From Breviolum minutum Mf 1.05b.01 (Eukaryota > Sar > Dinophyceae > Suessiales > Symbiodiniaceae), in the NCBI GenBank assembly GCA_000507305.1, contig DF239322.1, positions 62,001 through 126,000 on the forward strand: DNA of 64,000 nt, in the 5' to 3' direction. A program made the translations under genes and the position numbers. The notes under the pieces are model-generated. The model was not told the DNA's origin. It worked only from the letters and a program-made list of their open reading frames with translations, and searched no databases. Numbering within the stretch: position 1 is the stretch's first letter; every line of letters begins with the position of its first letter. Shown one piece after another: positions 34,129-46,550 of the stretch.

Positions 34129-35829
34129 GTACGGGGTTGTGCCAACCTGCCACAGCTGCTTTGACATCCGTCGTCTGCACGTTCCAAATCCCTTGAGAGA
34201 GTTAGATATGTTGGATTGAGAGGGTGTACCGCAGCAGAGTCGTTGTAACTGCGATAAATAGTATCCGATCAGTTGAAAGCCGAGCAGGCAACAGGTGGCT
34301 ACGGCGGCTCCAAGAAACCAGGTACCGAGGGCATGACGGGTGTAGTTTGGCACGCCTGGAACCTTATGCTGTCATTTTCATGGCTGGCTAATAGTCACAT
34401 AGTTTGCAAATACATCATGAGGGTTCTCTCTATTGCTTTGTGCCAATCCTGAAGTGCCCAGAAAAGAACGCTTTCTGTTGATGTTTTTTTTGGGGTGGAC
34501 TTTGGGAAGGGAGAGGAGGAAGCGTTTCCTAGGATCTGCAAAACCTAGTTTAACACAATGACCCACTAGTAGTAACCATAGCTTGCTCATGACCCTGACA
34601 CTAGGGAAAGCAGTGAATGAGAAAGAGCGGTGAGCATCAGGGCGACAGCAGAGTACGTTGGCGATGGGACACCCTTCTGTAGTTCAAACATGTGTAAAAC
34701 ATCTTGTATCATCTTGTAAAAAACCAGATCCAATCGACACTCTGCGGCGTCAGGCGCTCCAGCCGCTCCAAAGCTAGAGGCCTGGGAATTGGAGATCTAC
34801 TCCGTCCGGAAGGGTTCGGAAATGTTTGGGTTGGAAGATTGACCCCGCAAGTTACACTGCAACAGTTTTATTATACGTACAATTAAAGTTAAATAAAGTT
34901 TCGGAGTCTGCGTTCAGAGGGTGGGACCTCCATGAGTGTACGAGCCAGTGGTGGATGGAGAAAACTAAGATCCAAGATTTGTAAGTTGTGATGACACCTT
35001 CAGTGTCCTAACAAACAGCAAATCAGGGGCTGACTGGCGTAACGTGGGCAAATGTAGAGAATCCGTGGGCGCCACATGGTGCCATGTTATAAGGACCCTT
35101 CCAGAAAGGGTTTTGCTGCCCCTGCCACAAGCAGCAGCATTTTCTTATCCGCCGGATTTGTGTTTTTTGATATTGTGCTAGCTAAACTTGATTTTCGTTC
35201 CAGTACTGAGCACTTGGCACAAGCTTGGTGAAGTCACATTGTAAGGGGCGAGATGAATTATATACAAGAATCAGCAAGACTTTCTGCCGGTAGATTTTCG
35301 CATGGATCTCACTGCGATTCATGCTCATGGGAGGACAGCATGCACGAGCTGCTGAACCTCCAAGATCCTCCAAAAGTTCCTTGAGCGGAATAGTTCAGTC
35401 ACAATGATTCCTCACATCCAGAAGTGACGGGTGCTGGTCCTGCATGGTCATGTGAAGTCATGTGTATTTGACAAGGCCTCAGACTCAGGTCTCCACTTGC
35501 AGCAGCTATTTGAACATGCACAATGCACACTAGACGATAATCAAAGCTTCCCAAGACCATCCCTGTAGTGTGTGCCCGTGTGAGGTGGTAGTGGTCTATG
35601 ATGCAGATCGCGGATCTTCAACCAATCGGATCCTATCCAAGATCCAGGCGGTTGATCCAGTTTCGGGTTGCAAGTGCACCACAACAATCCCAGATCATAG
35701 ACCGATTCTCAGTAAACCAGGGTGTCAGGCCCCGAGCCCAACCTCATACTGGTCGTACTTTGGTAGGAGGTGTTAGGTACTTTTTGGGGCAGGTTTTGAA
35801 GGAAGACTTTTCCCCTGGATGACTTGCAG

Positions 35830-37865
35830 GAAGCCTATCCTGACGCTGCGATCATTGGAGGTGTTGTCATGGGCAGGCGCATTGTGGCCAGGCGCGAGCA
35901 CGGTGCTCTGTCAGGCGGAAGAGGGGTAGGAGCATTGGCCATCTCTGGCAACGCACCACTGTTCGCTATGACGTGCCTTGGAGACAAGAACGTGCTGAAG
36001 TCTGAAAGCATTTTGTTAGTTGTTTCTTTCTTTTGCTTGTGAGACTGTTGCTTGTGTTCATGCTTAGAAGATGTCCTGTGCACCACCTTGAACGCTCTGG
36101 TCATTTACTCGAGGTTTCCTCCACTCCTTCTAGCCTTTTAACGTGCAAACAAACCATTGACGGTCCCAGTCAAGCTGGCCCAGGTGCCCCTTTAAGAGTA
36201 CTGACAGCGTAAAGACAGCTGCCCAGACAGTCGCCACATGCATGAGCCGTGCGCAAGAGACAGCCACTGAGAAGTGCCAGTCCATCTTGGGAGCGTTACT
36301 TGCCTTGTTTATCGTTGTTGTATCTTGTTGTTATGTTGTTCAGATTTGTGGTGGGCGTGCGACACAGTCAAAGAGTGTGGCAGAGTTTTGGTGTGCATAG
36401 TCAAACACCACCACTCTGTCAAAGACCACCCATGACCCTTTTCAGTATTTTTCTCTGTCATGTGCCACCTAAATAGGTTGACTTTGCAAATTCACGATCC
36501 CCTTTTGACCTCTTTCAAGTGCTTCCGGTGGCCACCCCCCTTTCTCCCTTTCTAGGAAAGAGAATTCTGAGACATTGCCACATGTTGTGGCTGCTACGCC
36601 TTCAGTTTGTGATTTTAGATCGTTTCAGGTTTTTTTGCCCACTTTGAAGTCCCACACTGCCACCATGCAAACCATAAATATATTACGGTAAATGGTATGT
36701 CATGCAGCAGCACAGTGCCGCAAGCAATTTCAAAGCTCCGATCACGCCACTTGTCATCATCAATGTCATCGCCATTCTTGCAGCTCAATCTGACACGTTC
36801 CCAAAACCAAGGCTGTTGTTTACATGCAATGCACGGGGCCCGCACATGTTTGGGGCTCATGCCAGGGACGCTGCTTTGTTTCAGGCACCGTTGGGCTGAT
36901 GTCATTTGCTGCACATTACTTAGGTATACTTAGGTGTTTTTAGGAAGGATGTCGAATCGCATGGGAGATTGTGTCCAAAAATGGAAGTTGCTATCCCTGA
37001 CGCTTGTTACTGTAGATTTGATAACATCCATGAAACTACTGCTGTGGTCAGAACATCTCTCAAAAAGAGGCTAATGAAGATTAATGAAGTGGACAGTTGC
37101 AAATGAGGCGCAGTTCCCACAAGCTCCGCTGATGGGTTTCTATGCTGCGGGTGAGATTGGGCCACAAGTGGAGGAAGGTGCTGAGCATGCCTTCCTGCGT
37201 GGAAATGCGGCTATGCAGGCAATCCGAATGACAACTTGGGCCAAGGTCCCAGCAAGTGGAAAGTAATGTTGGAAGATGTTGGAAGAGTCCACGATGCGTT
37301 TAGGAATTGTCTTCACGGGCATGTTAGCAGATTTGATGGGTGTTGGAGCTACATTGCATGATTAGGGGGGTGCCATCTCTTAGGAAGTCTGGGGGTCTAC
37401 AGAGCAACGGTTGAGTTGCACGATTCCCCGCCACAAGAACCGCTTTCGGGAGAGCACTCTGGTCTTCTTGTTTTCAAAGTTTTGTGTTTTGTGCAAATAT
37501 TGTTTTGGACTGGTTTGGATTGGGGGCTTCACAGTAGTGTTTCTCAATGGCGCTTGGGATGCGCTTGCATCTAGCTCAGAGCCTTAGAGCTGACCGGTGT
37601 TGAACCACCCTTGCCACAACCTACCATACCAGATGGCCTGTAGCTCGTGTCCCCAGAAAGGCATTTGACCGTCAGCGGCCAGCGCCAGGGCTTTACAGCA
37701 GTTTTTGGCCTCTTCCTGGTGCCCAGCAAGCGAATGCCTTCGGCACCCTTTCAGCGTGCCATGCTTCATGGCGAGGCAGGGCTGGTGATAGAGGGGCATA
37801 CATGGTTGCGCCATAGCAGCACCAGCATGGGAAAAATTCGGACCGCACCTGTTCCAGAAGCGTGA
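35830..37865 (+). CDS. FIST-domain protein, partial gene model
   Basis: Exons: 35830-35991 after CTTGCAG (EAYPDAAIIGGVVMGR then GVGALAISGNAPLFAM), resembling the end of a FIST_N domain. Then 36784-36884 (PRLLFTCNARGPHMFG), 37108-37218 (QAPLMGFYAAGEIGPQ then AFLRGNAAMQ) and 37689-37865 (GFTAVFGLFLVPSKRMPS, stop TGA); these three join in phase and give a FIST_C domain with its GFYxxGEIGP hallmark. FIST (F-box and intracellular signal transduction) domains occur in bacterial sensor proteins and eukaryotic F-box proteins such as FBXO22, and are thought to sense small ligands. Introns 36885-37107 and 37219-37688 begin with GC. The junction from 35991 is out of phase, so at least one exon is missing between. 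The F-box and start codon were not found; acidic exons at 33.8-34.1 kb may be upstream parts. Confidence 0.65.
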
Positions 37866-39848
37866 GAGAAAGCCATAATTTGCTGATGGATTTGAAGTGG
37901 AAGGGTGGACAAGTTTGCCTTCCACCTTTGGCACCCTCAGGTTCAAGAAGCTTTCGAAGATACCCGGCAAAGCTGAGCGGATTTTCCTACCCGCTCATAA
38001 AAGGCTGAAGGAGAGCTGGACCTCAGGAGGATTTGCTGTACATATGGGGTGAGCCGGGGACTAAATGGCTACACGATTATGCAAAAACTTGAGTTGCAAA
38101 TTTCGACCTGACAGATCATGCTTAAAGTGGACTAATTTCACATTTGGCTAGCCATTTTGGTATCCCACCCGTCTTTGAACTTGGCGCAGCTGTGGCAGCG
38201 CCGCCGCGCAGCTGCAGTGACCTGCGTTATCCAGCAACAAGACCCTGACAGTTATTAGAAAAATGCGCGAGTGCTGTTTGTTTGAGAATGAGGATGACAT
38301 AAAGTCTCGACAAACAGCTGGAGTTCCATCCCTGCCCCCCGTGGACAGGCCATGTGGGAAGCAGGCTCATTGCAGACAGCAATCAGGTCCGGCATCGGGT
38401 TGCAGAGTGAAAGGTGGCAAAGGTGGTGGTGGGGTCATAGGTTGAGGGTGATTGTTGCCGCAAGATTTCACCGGACCCGAGTCACGAGGTCACCTAGTCG
38501 GTGGTTGTTGCTCGCTGATCTTGCTACCACCAATCGGCCGCTCCTTCCATTCGGGTTTGGACTTATCTCCGGCTTTGAGCAACCGGTTTTTGTAGTTTCT
38601 TATGTTTTTGTAAAATCGGTTGCGTGACATACCTGTCCCTTTCTTCATATTAATATATCCCTTGGTAGGAAGTGGGACAACACTGCAGCCATCTATCAGC
38701 AATGGCAGCTGTACAGTTTCATGAACTCTATGCAATTCAGTGTTCATGCTTTCATTTTAGCACCCAAGAGCTTTGATGCCTTTGGCACATCTCAAAACTC
38801 TTTCGCTGACAGACCATCCCTTGTCCCGTGGTGGAGTCTGCGCCAGAGGCAAGAGTGCCCAGGAGGTGAAACTGACCCGAAAGATTTTGGATATAAGGCC
38901 TGAAAGGATACTGCCATAGTACGCCTATGTTATCCGGACCTCAGTTGATCCCGAGAAATTCGCAAAATGATCAGTAATTATATAGCTGTATCCAACTGGA
39001 CAAAGACATGACATGATGTGATGTGCGCTTGGAATTGCAGCATGGAATTCAAAGCAGTGTTAATCATGGGACCCGTTTGCTGGGACCTCTGACTCCGCAC
39101 AGCGGGTCGTTAAGAGAGGTGATCCGAGAGTATTTTGTCGACAACAGCGTGCTTCAAGCGCAAACTCCAGGCCTGGAGCATAGCAGAGTACTATGGAATA
39201 CTGGCATGCTGGCACAGGGGAAATCATGAGGATGTCACACCGAAACAGGGGGGGAATCATGTGTAAAATCAAGTTTGCTACCAATAGTAAATTCTGTCCT
39301 TTGACCGGTGCGACAGTCTTCATTTTCTCTGATCTCGCTAATTCGTTGGCCACCAAACTCACTGCAAGAAGCATAGCTTAGCCCCATTAGATCCAATTAG
39401 ATCAATTAGAATGTTTTTGCGCCGCGCAGCTGTGTGAACAGAAGCTGTTTACATCAAACGTTTGTTCCACCAAGAGAATTTTTGTACCAAACAACTTTTA
39501 CTCTTCTACTTCATTTCAATTTCCTTTCTTCTTTTGCTGCCGCCCCGCAACGAACTCCATCCGGTCAGCACTGCTTTCTTCTGACATCTGGACCGTCGTC
39601 GAAGCAAAGGTGCATAACCAAGCAGCCCATCTTGGCATGCGGAGTTCATATGAAGTGTCAAAGCGCGGCTGTCTCTCAAGAACGCATTTTGTGCGAGACT
39701 TCCTTCAAGATAGAAATGGGACAGCTCAAAGATTCCAAAGTAAATTAGTGGCCCTGCCACGACAATGAACCCATATTAATAACGCATGAAAAGGCAACAC
39801 TTGGGATACTTTAAGACTGCGCTGATGAAGGGTGATCGCAGCGACACA

Positions 39849-39912
39849 TGATACGTCCACTGTGGTGCGTGGAGCAAGCGTTGGGATGCAAAACGCAGAA
39901 AGACTTTGGCGA
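39849..39912 (+). repeat. diverged repeat, copy A
   Basis: Similar to 54089-54160 in the same orientation. Shared words include GTCCA, TGCG(T/C)GGAGCAA and ATGCAAAACG, at roughly 70% identity by eye. Confidence 0.45.
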
Positions 39913-40232
39913 TTTGCGATAGAAAACGCTTTAAATGAAACGTCCACGCTACTATGCGGCCGATCCGAACCTGATACGACAGGATCCGACCACGAACTTG
40001 TCATCTCGCACCCGCTGCTTCGCAGAGCTTACTGTACCTGCCTCTTGGGAAACGCATTTTGTATGGAAAAACACGGCATTTCGCGTTCCGGCTATCTCCC
40101 AAAAATGGACTGCAACATCACTGAACATCTCACGCTCTACAAAATGTGACACACCACCATCACCAATACGGCGACTACCAAAAAAAAGGTGACATGCCGC
40201 CACAGATTGCAACTGACACGCAATCCAGCGTC

Positions 40233-40330
40233 ACTAAGCTACTCAAAGCGGAGCTACTCTGAGCTGAGCTACTCTCTGAGCTGCTCTTGTGTGAGCTACT
40301 CTCAGCTACCCTATGCTCTACTCTTCTCAT
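40233..40330. repeat. degenerate GAGCTACTCT tandem repeat
   Basis: Six or more degenerate copies of a 10-12 bp unit of GAGCTACTCT type. Confidence 0.7.
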
Positions 40331-41767
40331 GTAGGCTCTCTTTTTACTTGTCTTTTCTAACTGCCGTGGATATTAGATCTCCGTAGCTCGGAAGTTGTTA
40401 ACTGAATTTCAGTGGACTACACACTGGAAACTGAATACAATCATTGCATTACAATCTCCTCAGGATGCTCATGAGTTTGAGTTTGTAACGGCCACAAGTA
40501 ATACTGGTGGCTTGTTCTTGTCCCTGCTGTTCTGAGGCTTGGGGTACAGAAGGACGCTTGGGTGGGGCCACAATTGGGAAGAGTTTTAAATATAAGCGGT
40601 TCTTAAACTTTCCAGTGTCAAGCCTAGCAGGTCATCTCAGCTTGTCAGAACTTTCATGTATTGCATGTCGCTGCATCAGTTCTTTGACGAGCTGTCCGGA
40701 GTCCAAGATCTTCTTTGCTGCTGTCTAGGACTAAAAGTTCCAGTGATCGCGTGGAGAACGTATGGGAGCGACGGCCTCGGAGAGAATTCGGGGAATGTGG
40801 GCGTTTCATGGGCCGTTTTGAAAATGGAATTCAATTGCGCACTTTTTTTTCCATTTTTTTTTAGTTCCCCTTCTGGGAGGCCCAATGCTTTATCAGGACG
40901 TAGGAACACATGCCAGCAGCGATTTTAGCAAAGAGCAGGTGGATACACCAAAAAAGCAACAACAATATTCAGAATGAACAAACATTGAGCCAATGCAGCC
41001 CTTTTTGGCGGCACAGCGAGCAAGCAAGGGGACAAACCTTGCCACCTACCTGGTCCCCACCAAGACCAGATAGCTTGGTGGAGCAACACCATGGGTTTTG
41101 AACCGGCTTCATATCCACTCGACATATGACGCCCATTTGTCAGAAGACGCCCTACTGACCTGAATGAAGAACCCGTCAAGACGAAGCAAACAGCAGCAAA
41201 GCGAGCAAACTTTTTAACTTCCACCACGTCACCACCCCAACCTATTAGAAGCTGGCTTGTTTATGAGTTGCTCATGGTGTTCCAATGCCAGAGAAAGGTG
41301 GAGTGCCAGCATAATGAATAGCAAGATGGAGTGCTCTAACAGCATGCAACCACCCATGTCCAGGTTGTCAAAGAACGTGGTCACAAGTTTCCTATGGCCT
41401 CCTTGTTATCGTGAAAGCCTCCATAATCTAGAACGGAAAGAAGCAAATTTGGCCATGACAAAGGATTCCAGGGAAAAGGACTGCCTGTGCCGAAAAATGC
41501 TATCCGAGCTTGTAGTTGATTCAATTCATTGACATTTGGGCTTAGAGCTGCACTCGATTCGATTCATTGATATTGACAGCAATATATATGCAAGGAGATG
41601 TCTAAAAACAACATGTAGGATCAAAGGGCACTTTTTGCACATTCCTCCTAAGTGCCTTTATGTCGTGTTTTTTAAAGTATTGTTCCATGACTTTTCTCAG
41701 TCTCTGTCAGTGTGTTTCCGGCTGTGATTGGGTTCTTAGTGAAGTGTGTCGTTTGTTTCGACTTCAG

Positions 41768-41849
41768 GCCATGGGGCAAGGTGGTGAAGGGAGTAGATGA
41801 AGGAGATTGGTTGGAGACTCAGCTGGATGAAGCCATCGCAGACAGATGA
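41768..41849 (+). CDS. terminal exon, unknown protein
   Basis: A TCGACTTCAG acceptor is followed by 1 nt and a clean frame reading PWGKVVKGVDEGDWLE and ending TQLDEAIADR plus TGA. The WGKVVKGVDEGDWL pattern recalls SH3-like or beta-barrel linker modules, but identity is not claimed. A 132-codon plus frame at 41911-42309 follows in another phase without ATG and is not called. Confidence 0.45.
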
Positions 41850-42527
41850 TTTCACATCAGATTTGGCAAGTGGCTTCCCAGCATTCTGAACATTTCTGAA
41901 CGACAGTTTATTGAAGTTTGCCCTGAGGCTGAAAGTTGGAAAGCTCTTTTTACCCAAAACTTTGTCGCAAACCCAGCTTGCTTTTACAGCAAGGCTAGGA
42001 CTAGGTAAAGGCATTTCACAGGAAACACAGCGGATCGCTCAAGAAATGGTCTCACCGGCTTTTGCTTTTGCTATGTTGGGGCAAGGGTGCCCTAACTGCT
42101 GGCCAAGGGGTGGCATAGTGGTGCTGCACTCCAAGGAGAAAAGGGCAACAGCCCGCAGCAACGGCTACTCTGTGTGGGAGCCCGGATTGGAAGTGAAGAG
42201 TCTCTTCCAGGAGTTTTGGCTCATGAGAATCCATGGGGAACAAAGCGGTTTGCCAGGAATAGCCCTCATGCTTCCTTCGGCATGGAAGGAAAGGACACTG
42301 GATAACTAGAAACATATAGAAAGAAAGACATGTTTTGCAAGAATTACTTGCAACCCCGCTGCAAGATTATGCGACGACATGCACGCAACTCGCAAGGCTT
42401 TAGTTTATTGGGTCTTGCGAGACCAACTCCCCTAGATTGCGAGTTCCACTAGAACCAGAGTTGATTTGACATTCCATAGATGTTTTGTACTTCGGATCCC
42501 TGAGATTCAGTACGGGTTTGTCTTCAG

Positions 42528-42640
42528 GCCCCGCAGTATGTAGACCACTTGATGTCTTGGCCAACCTGCCGTGGGACTCAGTGCCCATGTTTGTTGCCTT
42601 CATTTACTGGAACGGTGTCAGCCCAAACTTTGGCATTCAG
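42528..42640 (+). CDS. internal exon, unknown, hydrophobic core
   Basis: GTCTTCAG acceptor, 2 nt plus 37 codons, possible CAG|GC donor at 42641. It contains LDVLANLPWDSVPMFVAF followed by IYWNGVSPNFGIQ. No family recognised. If real, the GC donor agrees with other introns of the window. Confidence 0.45.
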
Positions 42641-42889
42641 GCTTGCAAGAGTACTTGCAATCAACGTTAATATCATTAGCGACATCAACATGATTCAATA
42701 TGTAAGGTTCCAGGTGGCAGTGTGCCTGAAGAAGTTCTGGCTAGCAACTAGTAATAGCTGTTGGTTCTGACTTTGAGAGAGATAGTACTGTAGCCATCAT
42801 TATGTGTGTGTTTTTGGCGGGATGCAAGCTCCAACCCCCCTCAAACAAATCACCCAGCCATCCACTGAGAGGTTCTGACCTTGCTACAG

Positions 42890-42987
42890 ATGCAACATCC
42901 TCCCATTGCTCGGCGAGTGCGCAACCCGTGTGAAGGGTCTTTCCTGGAGGGCCTGGAATGCATGGAGAGTCTCCAGCTTTGCTTCAG
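42890..42987 (+). CDS. internal exon, unknown
   Basis: The acceptor TTGCTACAG is followed by HPPIARRVRNPCEGSF and LEGLECMESLQLCF, ending at TTCAG|GCGAAA (GC donor). 98 nt, coding in character, product unknown. Confidence 0.42.
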
Positions 42988-44087
42988 GCGAAAACATTTG
43001 TATATACAAACCAAAGATGTTGCTTCAAGAGCAATGACATATATAAACCTTTCCAGAACGTACTTTCGAAATCCAGAGCATGCCACCCCTTTCAGATCAA
43101 GTGTTTCTTGGGCTTTCGGCTTCTTCAATTTCCCGACAACTTATTTTAAATGATCATTGTTGTGCCTCAAACCAACTCAAATGCGGCCATTTTCTAGTGC
43201 AGGTTCTTCAGTCAGAAGCGCCGGGGAGGCAAAGGGGCGGGGAGGAAAGAAGACGGGAATGATCAGTGTAAATATGTGTAACTGAAACAATCCCCACGAT
43301 AGTCATATAGATAGATAGTACTGTATGATTTACAAGTAGTCGATTTTAGTTATTTTTTTGTTTTTGCATCCAGTTAGTCCAATCCAGGCTTTGTTCCTGC
43401 TCGAAGACAGGACTGTGATTTCTTTTGCATCCACCCCTTTCTTGTCAATGATGGAGACAGCTAGTCGCAGCAATGAGTGGGATCTGGGCACACAAATTGA
43501 AGCAAACTCGATTTAACTTCTCCACAAATGTTTGTGACCCTGTGACCATGTGGCAGGCAAGCGTGCACGAAACGCCCAGGCAACACTTGGGGCTCGTGTG
43601 TGGATTTGTACCAGGTGGTTTAGTGTGTAGGCATCTCTTGACGGTGCTTTAACTGTTGATTGTTTGCTGCTGCACTTTTTTCTGGGGCGCATAGTAGATA
43701 GTCCATGACCGATATTTACCAAAAATCCTGTCATTGATGCCCGGCTCCCCAGACCCATGTAAAGATGCATCTTCTAGAGTTAGAGGCTCGCTTGTGAAAG
43801 ATTATTACAGTATGACATTTTTGGGATCCCACGAACCACTTGAAAGGTAGCGATCACACTTTCATGCCCTTAAGATATGAAAGAGACCATTCTTTCACAC
43901 GGCAGCTGCACCTACTCGGCAGGAAGGTCCCGGTGTCGGAATTCTCCAGCTCCATGGCCCTTGCGGCATGCCCCTCGCATGGCCCGGGCGTCAAGATGCT
44001 GAGGGACTGACCAATTGCAAAGCTGATTGGCAATCTTAGATGGTATTTGGGGGATGTGGATGACCCTGCCATGACCCTCGCACTTAG
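42988..44087. other. no supported gene
   Basis: Mixed-composition sequence with a purine patch at 43225-43260 (AGGCAAAGGGGCGGGGAGG-like). Open frames of 60-92 codons on both strands without motifs. Confidence 0.3.
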
Positions 44088-44273
44088 ACAATGGTGCGTA
44101 TGGATTTCAATTTATCCTCTAAGCCTCTGTCCGATGCTGGGGAACTCCCTTTGTCCAGCTCAGGCTGGCAGTATTTGGATCAGATGGGGAACGTGCGTGA
44201 GCCCAGAGACTTGGCGCCGGGGGAGTTGATGAATCGGAACATTCCGAACTTGAGATGGGCACTCAGACTTTGA
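44088..44273 (+). CDS. exon, unknown protein
   Basis: A CTCGCACTTAG acceptor precedes ATG GTG CGT ATG; the frame runs 61 codons to TGA and contains LSDAGELPLSSSGWQYLDQ and GNVREPRDLAPGELM. Strong coding character. It may be a terminal exon, or have an internal donor not identified. Confidence 0.42.
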   Translation, partial: TMVRMDFNLSSKPLSDAGELPLSSSGWQYLDQMGNVREPRDLAPGELMNRNIPNLRWALRL

Positions 44274-44784
44274 AGCAACAGATTTTCAAAGAAAAGATCT
44301 AAGATATTCTAAGATCATGTTTTTCCTTGGCCAAGATTCTAGGGGGAGAGGATTGAGGAAGCTTGGCATGCCCATTGGGCCCAAAGCTTGGTGAAAGTTG
44401 GGTGGTTGTTTGGCATGAGTATCGCGTAAGGATGTGTGAGGTGTGATGCTTTCCACGCCCACTCCTGTAGCCAAGTTAGCATGTTGGAAGCATGGTTTTC
44501 CGTTGCGGACATGTTGTGCCGCTAAAGTGCTAACTCAAAGCTCCAAATAAATCGGCGATATGGAGGGTCTGTGCGACAGGATTGGTTGACCTCAAACGAG
44601 CATCTCATCGCAGTGTTCCACTTCCAATTCCACTTCCAGCTGTGGATCCACATAGTGACCTCCCTAGGCACCAGGGCACTCGGATTGTATGCCTAGGTCC
44701 AAGGTCCCTTCTCTTTGGATGAGATGAGGCATTGGAATAAGAAGGCATGTCCGGTGAGATGGTTCGGGTATTTTCGGCTATTCC

Positions 44785-45423
44785 ATGTTGGCAAGAACTC
44801 CACTGGCCAAACAGTGTGAAGTTGGAAAGCAGATCGTCACTGACCAATCCAACAGCTTCGTGCAAGCACTGCACGGCCTGATGGTCATGGATTTTTTATT
44901 GGAAAAAGGTTTGACACAGAATTGGGATATTTTTGTAGTTGCCATTGCAGACACACTGCATCACTGTACTGTTCAAATACATTTGGGCATGAAGTCGAGG
45001 CTCCCGTGTGTTGTTGAAAAGCAACAGTCTGAATGTGGCTACAATACTTCAAGGCAATCGCTGCATTCTTCCTTCTATTCTAAGGCAACAAGAGGGATGT
45101 GGGTGTGGATGATTCTTGCCCTGCATGTCGCAAGCCACCTCGGTATATATCCGCCCTGCGGTGCAGGGATACTTTCGGGCAGATCTCCTAATGAGATGTC
45201 ATCCGTGGGCCTTGCTTCATTGGGCCTTGGCAGGGTGGTAGGCCAATGGTGTGAAGTGGAAAAGTTAAGGCGTGAAGTCATCCAGGCCTTCAATGAGTTT
45301 TCAAACGGAGTAGGAAAATCGTTCGGTCATCGGCAAGTATGGGAGGCTGACAACAAGTTGAGAGTTTGCGGAGTTGGCTTCGTCAAAGTTTTTTGCCTCA
45401 TGAGTTCGAGGTCAAAAAAATAA
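44785..45423 (+). CDS. hypothetical ATG ORF, 212 residues
   Basis: The longest ATG-initiated frame of the window. It contains LHGLMVMDFLLEKGL, a hydrophobic run (MWVWMILALHVASHLG, about residue 105-120), and VEKLRREVIQAFNEF near the C-terminus. No family recognised. In a genome of short exons an intronless frame this long may be a real single-exon gene or a remnant of a mobile element. Confidence 0.35.
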   Translation: MLARTPLAKQCEVGKQIVTDQSNSFVQALHGLMVMDFLLEKGLTQNWDIFVVAIADTLHHCTVQIHLGMKSRLPCVVEKQQSECGYNTSRQSLHSSFYSKATRGMWVWMILALHVASHLGIYPPCGAGILSGRSPNEMSSVGLASLGLGRVVGQWCEVEKLRREVIQAFNEFSNGVGKSFGHRQVWEADNKLRVCGVGFVKVFCLMSSRSKK

Positions 45424-46550
45424 TGGAGTACTTGGCATTGAAAGGACTCCGTGCCTGACTTGTGCTTCTTGCCATGCCAGGGAAGATAGCTTTTCTGCCT
45501 TAGCAGCGTGCCATGCTCAGGGGGAGGGTGGTTGGGTTTGGAGGATGTGCCATGACATCCCATCACCCAACCTTCACAAAAGGAATCCCTGAGCATCTAG
45601 GAACCAAGAGAGAACTTGTACAGTACTTGTTCTTGCTAGCAAGATGATGAACATCTTTCCCACCATCAAGTCAGGAGTACTTCATGTATTTTTGTTATTG
45701 GTGTACTCATGGAAATACAGATTTCCTTTCGCAGCGATATAGCAAATAGCAATGCTGGTTATTCTCCTTGATTCTTGCTCGTGGAGCCAGGGTTTCGTTG
45801 TCCCTGCAGCTGCCTGGTCAGGCTGTTTCCTGCTCCTTTGGTGCCTTTCCAGAGCCATCCCAGACGGCCGCGGCGCCATGCAGTGAAGCCACAGCACGAA
45901 TCCCCCCGTTAAATCCTGGAGATGGGCAGCAGTGACCGACCTCCACTTGGACCAAAGACCAATTGGACTCCTGAAAACTTTATACTCCTTGGTACTGCTT
46001 GATATTGTTGGCGCATATTGACGCAGTATTTAGCTCGTATATACACATAGCATTACATATCCCACTTGTTTGTCAATGTGGCTTTGAATGGCTTATCATT
46101 TGCCACAGTTGCAGCATTGAAACTAGGACAAGGAATTGTATGAATTGTCTTGTTGCATGAGGGCCAAGTGACAAGCGTATTGCTAATTCCCAATCCCGGG
46201 AGTAGCTGCCAGAATACTTCCACCTAGATCTCCGAGTTGGACACCAACCACCCACCAGAAAACCTGCATTTTCCTGATAAAACATCTCATGCCTGCCAAG
46301 CACTCTTTTTCAAGTTGCGTCAGTCGTTCCTGTTCGCCCGTGTGAACAGACTCAGCGTGAGCGTGTATATGCATATAAGATACTCGTAGATTGATTGCAT
46401 TTGCATGCATGATTTTATTTGAAGATAGTGATCTAGGCTGGGCCTAGATACACCTAGATACGCATTATTTCAGGTTGTTTCCCAGAAAAGAGGCATGTAT
46501 GACGTTGGTTGTCATGCGGAGATCGTGCAGAGGGCAGAGGCAATGCTCAG
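45424..46550. other. no supported gene
   Basis: Only short open frames on both strands (up to 89 codons). No motif. Confidence 0.3.

Larger units (their letters stand above)
37866..41767. other. no well supported gene; scattered open frames and repeats
   Basis: Contains a spliced-leader-like 12-mer at 38149-38160, a diverged repeat at 39849-39912, overlapping 85-105-codon frames at 39832-40212 and the GAGCTACTCT array at 40233. None has splice-consistent coding structure. Confidence 0.3.

Noticed and set aside
42218..42230. GTTTTGGCTCATG, similar to the spliced leader 3' end
   Set aside because: Two mismatches in 13 and no gene start nearby; compatible with chance.
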